From positions 1 through 10,167 of the forward strand of contig CACZRK010000177.1 of NCBI GenBank assembly GCA_902783515.1: a DNA stretch of 10,167 nucleotides. The letters run 5' to 3'. The DNA is from an uncultured Coriobacteriaceae bacterium (GTDB lineage: Bacteria > Actinomycetota > Coriobacteriia > Coriobacteriales > UMGS124). Positions within the stretch are counted from its first letter, which is position 1. Each line of letters begins with the position of its first letter. The position numbers and the translations under genes are program-made. The notes beneath the pieces were generated by a model, which saw nothing but the letters and a program-made list of their open reading frames with translations, was not told the DNA's origin and made no database searches. Of this stretch, positions 8,927-10,167 are shown piece after piece.

Positions 8927-9810
8927 CGCGAATGGACAGGGCGGCGTTCGACGCTCGGCGGGTGCGTGCTGCCGCGACGCAGATGCGCAGGGACATCGTG
9001 AGCATGCTGGAGCAGGCGGGCAGCGGCCACCCGGGCGGATCGCTCTCCGCGACGGACATCGTCGCGACGCTGTACTTCGGCGGCGTGCTGCGCTATGACC
9101 CGGAGGACCCGCAGGACCCGACGCGTGACCGCTTCATCCTCTCCAAGGGTCACGCCGCCCCGGCGCTGTACGCGGCGCTGGCGCAGGCGGGCTACTTCCC
9201 GCACGAGTGGCTTGGCACGCTGCGCAAGCTCGGCTCGCACCTGCAGGGGCACCCGGACATGCGCAAGTGCCCGGGCGTGGAGGTCTCCACGGGCTCGCTG
9301 GGCCAGGGCCTCGCGATCGGCGCGGGCATGGCGCTCGGCATGGCGCGCGACGACCGCGACGCGGGCGTGCCCGCCGCCGACGCGCGCCGCGTGTACGTGC
9401 TGATGGGCGACGGCGAGCTGCAGGAGGGTGAGGTCTGGGAGGCCGCGATGTTCGCGGCGAGCCGGCGGCTCGCGAACCTCGTCGCTATCGTCGATAACAA
9501 CAACCTGCAGATCGACGGGCACCTGAACGAGGTCGTGAGCCTGGGCGACGTCTGCGCCAAGTTCGCCGCGTTCGGCTGGCACGTGCTTGAGGTAGCCGAC
9601 GGCAACGACGCCGCGCAGGTGCGCGACGCCCTGGACATGGCCGCCGCGTGGCAGCAGGGCCCCGTGGCAATCGTCGCGCACACGGTGAAGGGCAAGGGCG
9701 TCTCCTTCATGGAGGACCAGGTCGGCTGGCACGGCAAGGCGCCGAGCGCCGAGCAGCTTGCCGAGGCGCTCGCCGAGATTGACGCGGCATCCGAAGGGGA
9801 GGGCCGATAA
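8923..9810 (+). CDS. Transketolase N-terminal subunit (ThDP-binding half)
   Basis: The N-terminal half of a split transketolase, which moves two-carbon ketol units between sugar phosphates in the non-oxidative pentose phosphate pathway (cytoplasm). The 295 residues carry SGHPGG (34-39), SKGHAAPALYA (74-84), the GSHLQGHPD segment (104-112), GSLGQG (124-129) and the thiamin diphosphate/Mg2+ motif starting G162-D163-G164 and ending at the NNN triplet 192-194. The pyrimidine-binding half and catalytic glutamate are missing here and supplied by the next gene. ATG 8923 overlaps the previous stop (ATGA); AAGGAG (8906-8911) and GGGAG (8914-8918) lie upstream. ATG 8932 is a possible alternative start. 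Related ThDP pairs (1-deoxyxylulose-5-phosphate synthase, pyruvate dehydrogenase E1) are less likely because the motifs are transketolase-like and the protein is of half-transketolase length. Confidence 0.92.
   Translation: MTRMDRAAFDARRVRAAATQMRRDIVSMLEQAGSGHPGGSLSATDIVATLYFGGVLRYDPEDPQDPTRDRFILSKGHAAPALYAALAQAGYFPHEWLGTLRKLGSHLQGHPDMRKCPGVEVSTGSLGQGLAIGAGMALGMARDDRDAGVPAADARRVYVLMGDGELQEGEVWEAAMFAASRRLANLVAIVDNNNLQIDGHLNEVVSLGDVCAKFAAFGWHVLEVADGNDAAQVRDALDMAAAWQQGPVAIVAHTVKGKGVSFMEDQVGWHGKAPSAEQLAEALAEIDAASEGEGR
9798..9803 (+). promoter_or_regulatory. Ribosome binding site of the transketolase C-terminal subunit gene
   Basis: GGAGGG lies in the last codons of the N-terminal subunit gene, 6 nt before ATG 9810. 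With the TAATG overlap, this suggests coupled and matched synthesis of the two subunits. Confidence 0.6.
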
Positions 9811-10167
9811 TGGCTGACACGCAGCAGGAGCGCGCGCCCCGCGCGACGCGCGAGGCATACGGGGAGACGCTCGTCGAGCTTGCGAAGGAGGGGCTGCCGG
9901 TCGTCGCTGTTGACGCCGACCTTGCCGGCTCCACGACCACGAAGAAGCTCGGCGCCTACGACCCGGAGCGCCTGGTGGACGTGGGCATCGCCGAGCAGGA
10001 CATGATCGGCGTGGCGGCGGGCCTGTCGCTCACCGGCCGCATTGCGTACACGGGGTCGTTCGCCGTCTTCGGCACCGGCCGCTGCTACGACCAGATCCGC
10101 AACACCGTGTGCTACGGCAGGCTGAACGTGAAGGTCTGCCCGACGCACGCCGGCCTCTCGGTGGGGC
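9810..10167 (+). CDS. Transketolase C-terminal subunit (pyrimidine-binding half), cut at right edge
   Basis: An open frame of 119 codons running off the window; the family is usually a little over 300 residues, so about a third is visible. It begins MADTQQERAPRATREAYGET and contains VDADLAGSTTT (34-44) and GIAEQDMIGVAAGLS (59-73). E62 in GIAEQ is the glutamate that activates the thiamin diphosphate aminopyrimidine ring in this family. It would pair with the N-terminal subunit just upstream to form a working transketolase with active sites at the interface. The start shares one base with the upstream TAA (TAATG). No frameshift is seen, and the two frames differ, so the split is genuine rather than a single broken gene. 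Confidence 0.92.
   Translation, partial: MADTQQERAPRATREAYGETLVELAKEGLPVVAVDADLAGSTTTKKLGAYDPERLVDVGIAEQDMIGVAAGLSLTGRIAYTGSFAVFGTGRCYDQIRNTVCYGRLNVKVCPTHAGLSVG

Overview
The window is GC-rich (well over 60% G+C by eye) and all its genes lie on the + strand. It looks chromosomal and actinobacterial. The best fit is the class Coriobacteriia (Olsenella/Atopobium-like). The reasons are an actinobacterial-type RF2 without a programmed frameshift, a transketolase split into two subunits, and a very large regulator combining a P-loop NTPase with a SARP/BTAD output module. The taxon is an inference from gene content and protein style; no 16S rRNA sequence is present.

Layout: (1) Positions 1 to about 47 are the 3' end of a 5S rRNA, so the window opens at the tail of an rRNA operon. 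Two hairpins follow, the second a strong intrinsic terminator with a T-run ending at 118. (2) Positions 119-620 hold no supported gene. The AT-rich part (about 300-410) carries a perfect 7-bp inverted repeat overlapping a good sigma-70-type promoter, then a second inverted repeat at 430-445. (3) Positions 621-3929 encode a 1102-residue STAND-type ATPase regulator whose OmpR-like winged helix and BTAD domain are at the C-terminus, the reverse of AfsR order. (4) Positions 3930-4121 form a short intergenic region with an extended -10 promoter candidate and a leader hairpin. (5) From 4122 to the right edge, five genes are packed with 1-4 nt overlaps or a 3-nt gap: secA, prfB, a YitT-family membrane protein gene, and the N- and C-terminal subunit genes of a split transketolase. 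The last is cut by the window edge.

Functionally the operon-like block joins protein export (SecA), translation termination (RF2), a membrane protein of unknown transport role and the non-oxidative pentose phosphate pathway. TAATG and ATGA junctions, and ribosome binding sites inside upstream genes, suggest translational coupling. The large regulator probably has its own promoter and could act on itself through the operator-like repeat, but its targets cannot be read from the sequence.

The most unusual observation is in prfB. The codon-recognition tripeptide, SPF in canonical RF2, reads S-P-T here (residues 204-206), giving it the third residue of the RF1 motif (PxT). This is an otherwise intact RF2 with GGQ at 249-251. 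The usual in-frame TGA frameshift site is absent, although an AGGAGG sequence and a CTGAC remain near where it would be. No mobile element, CRISPR array, tRNA or riboswitch was recognised.
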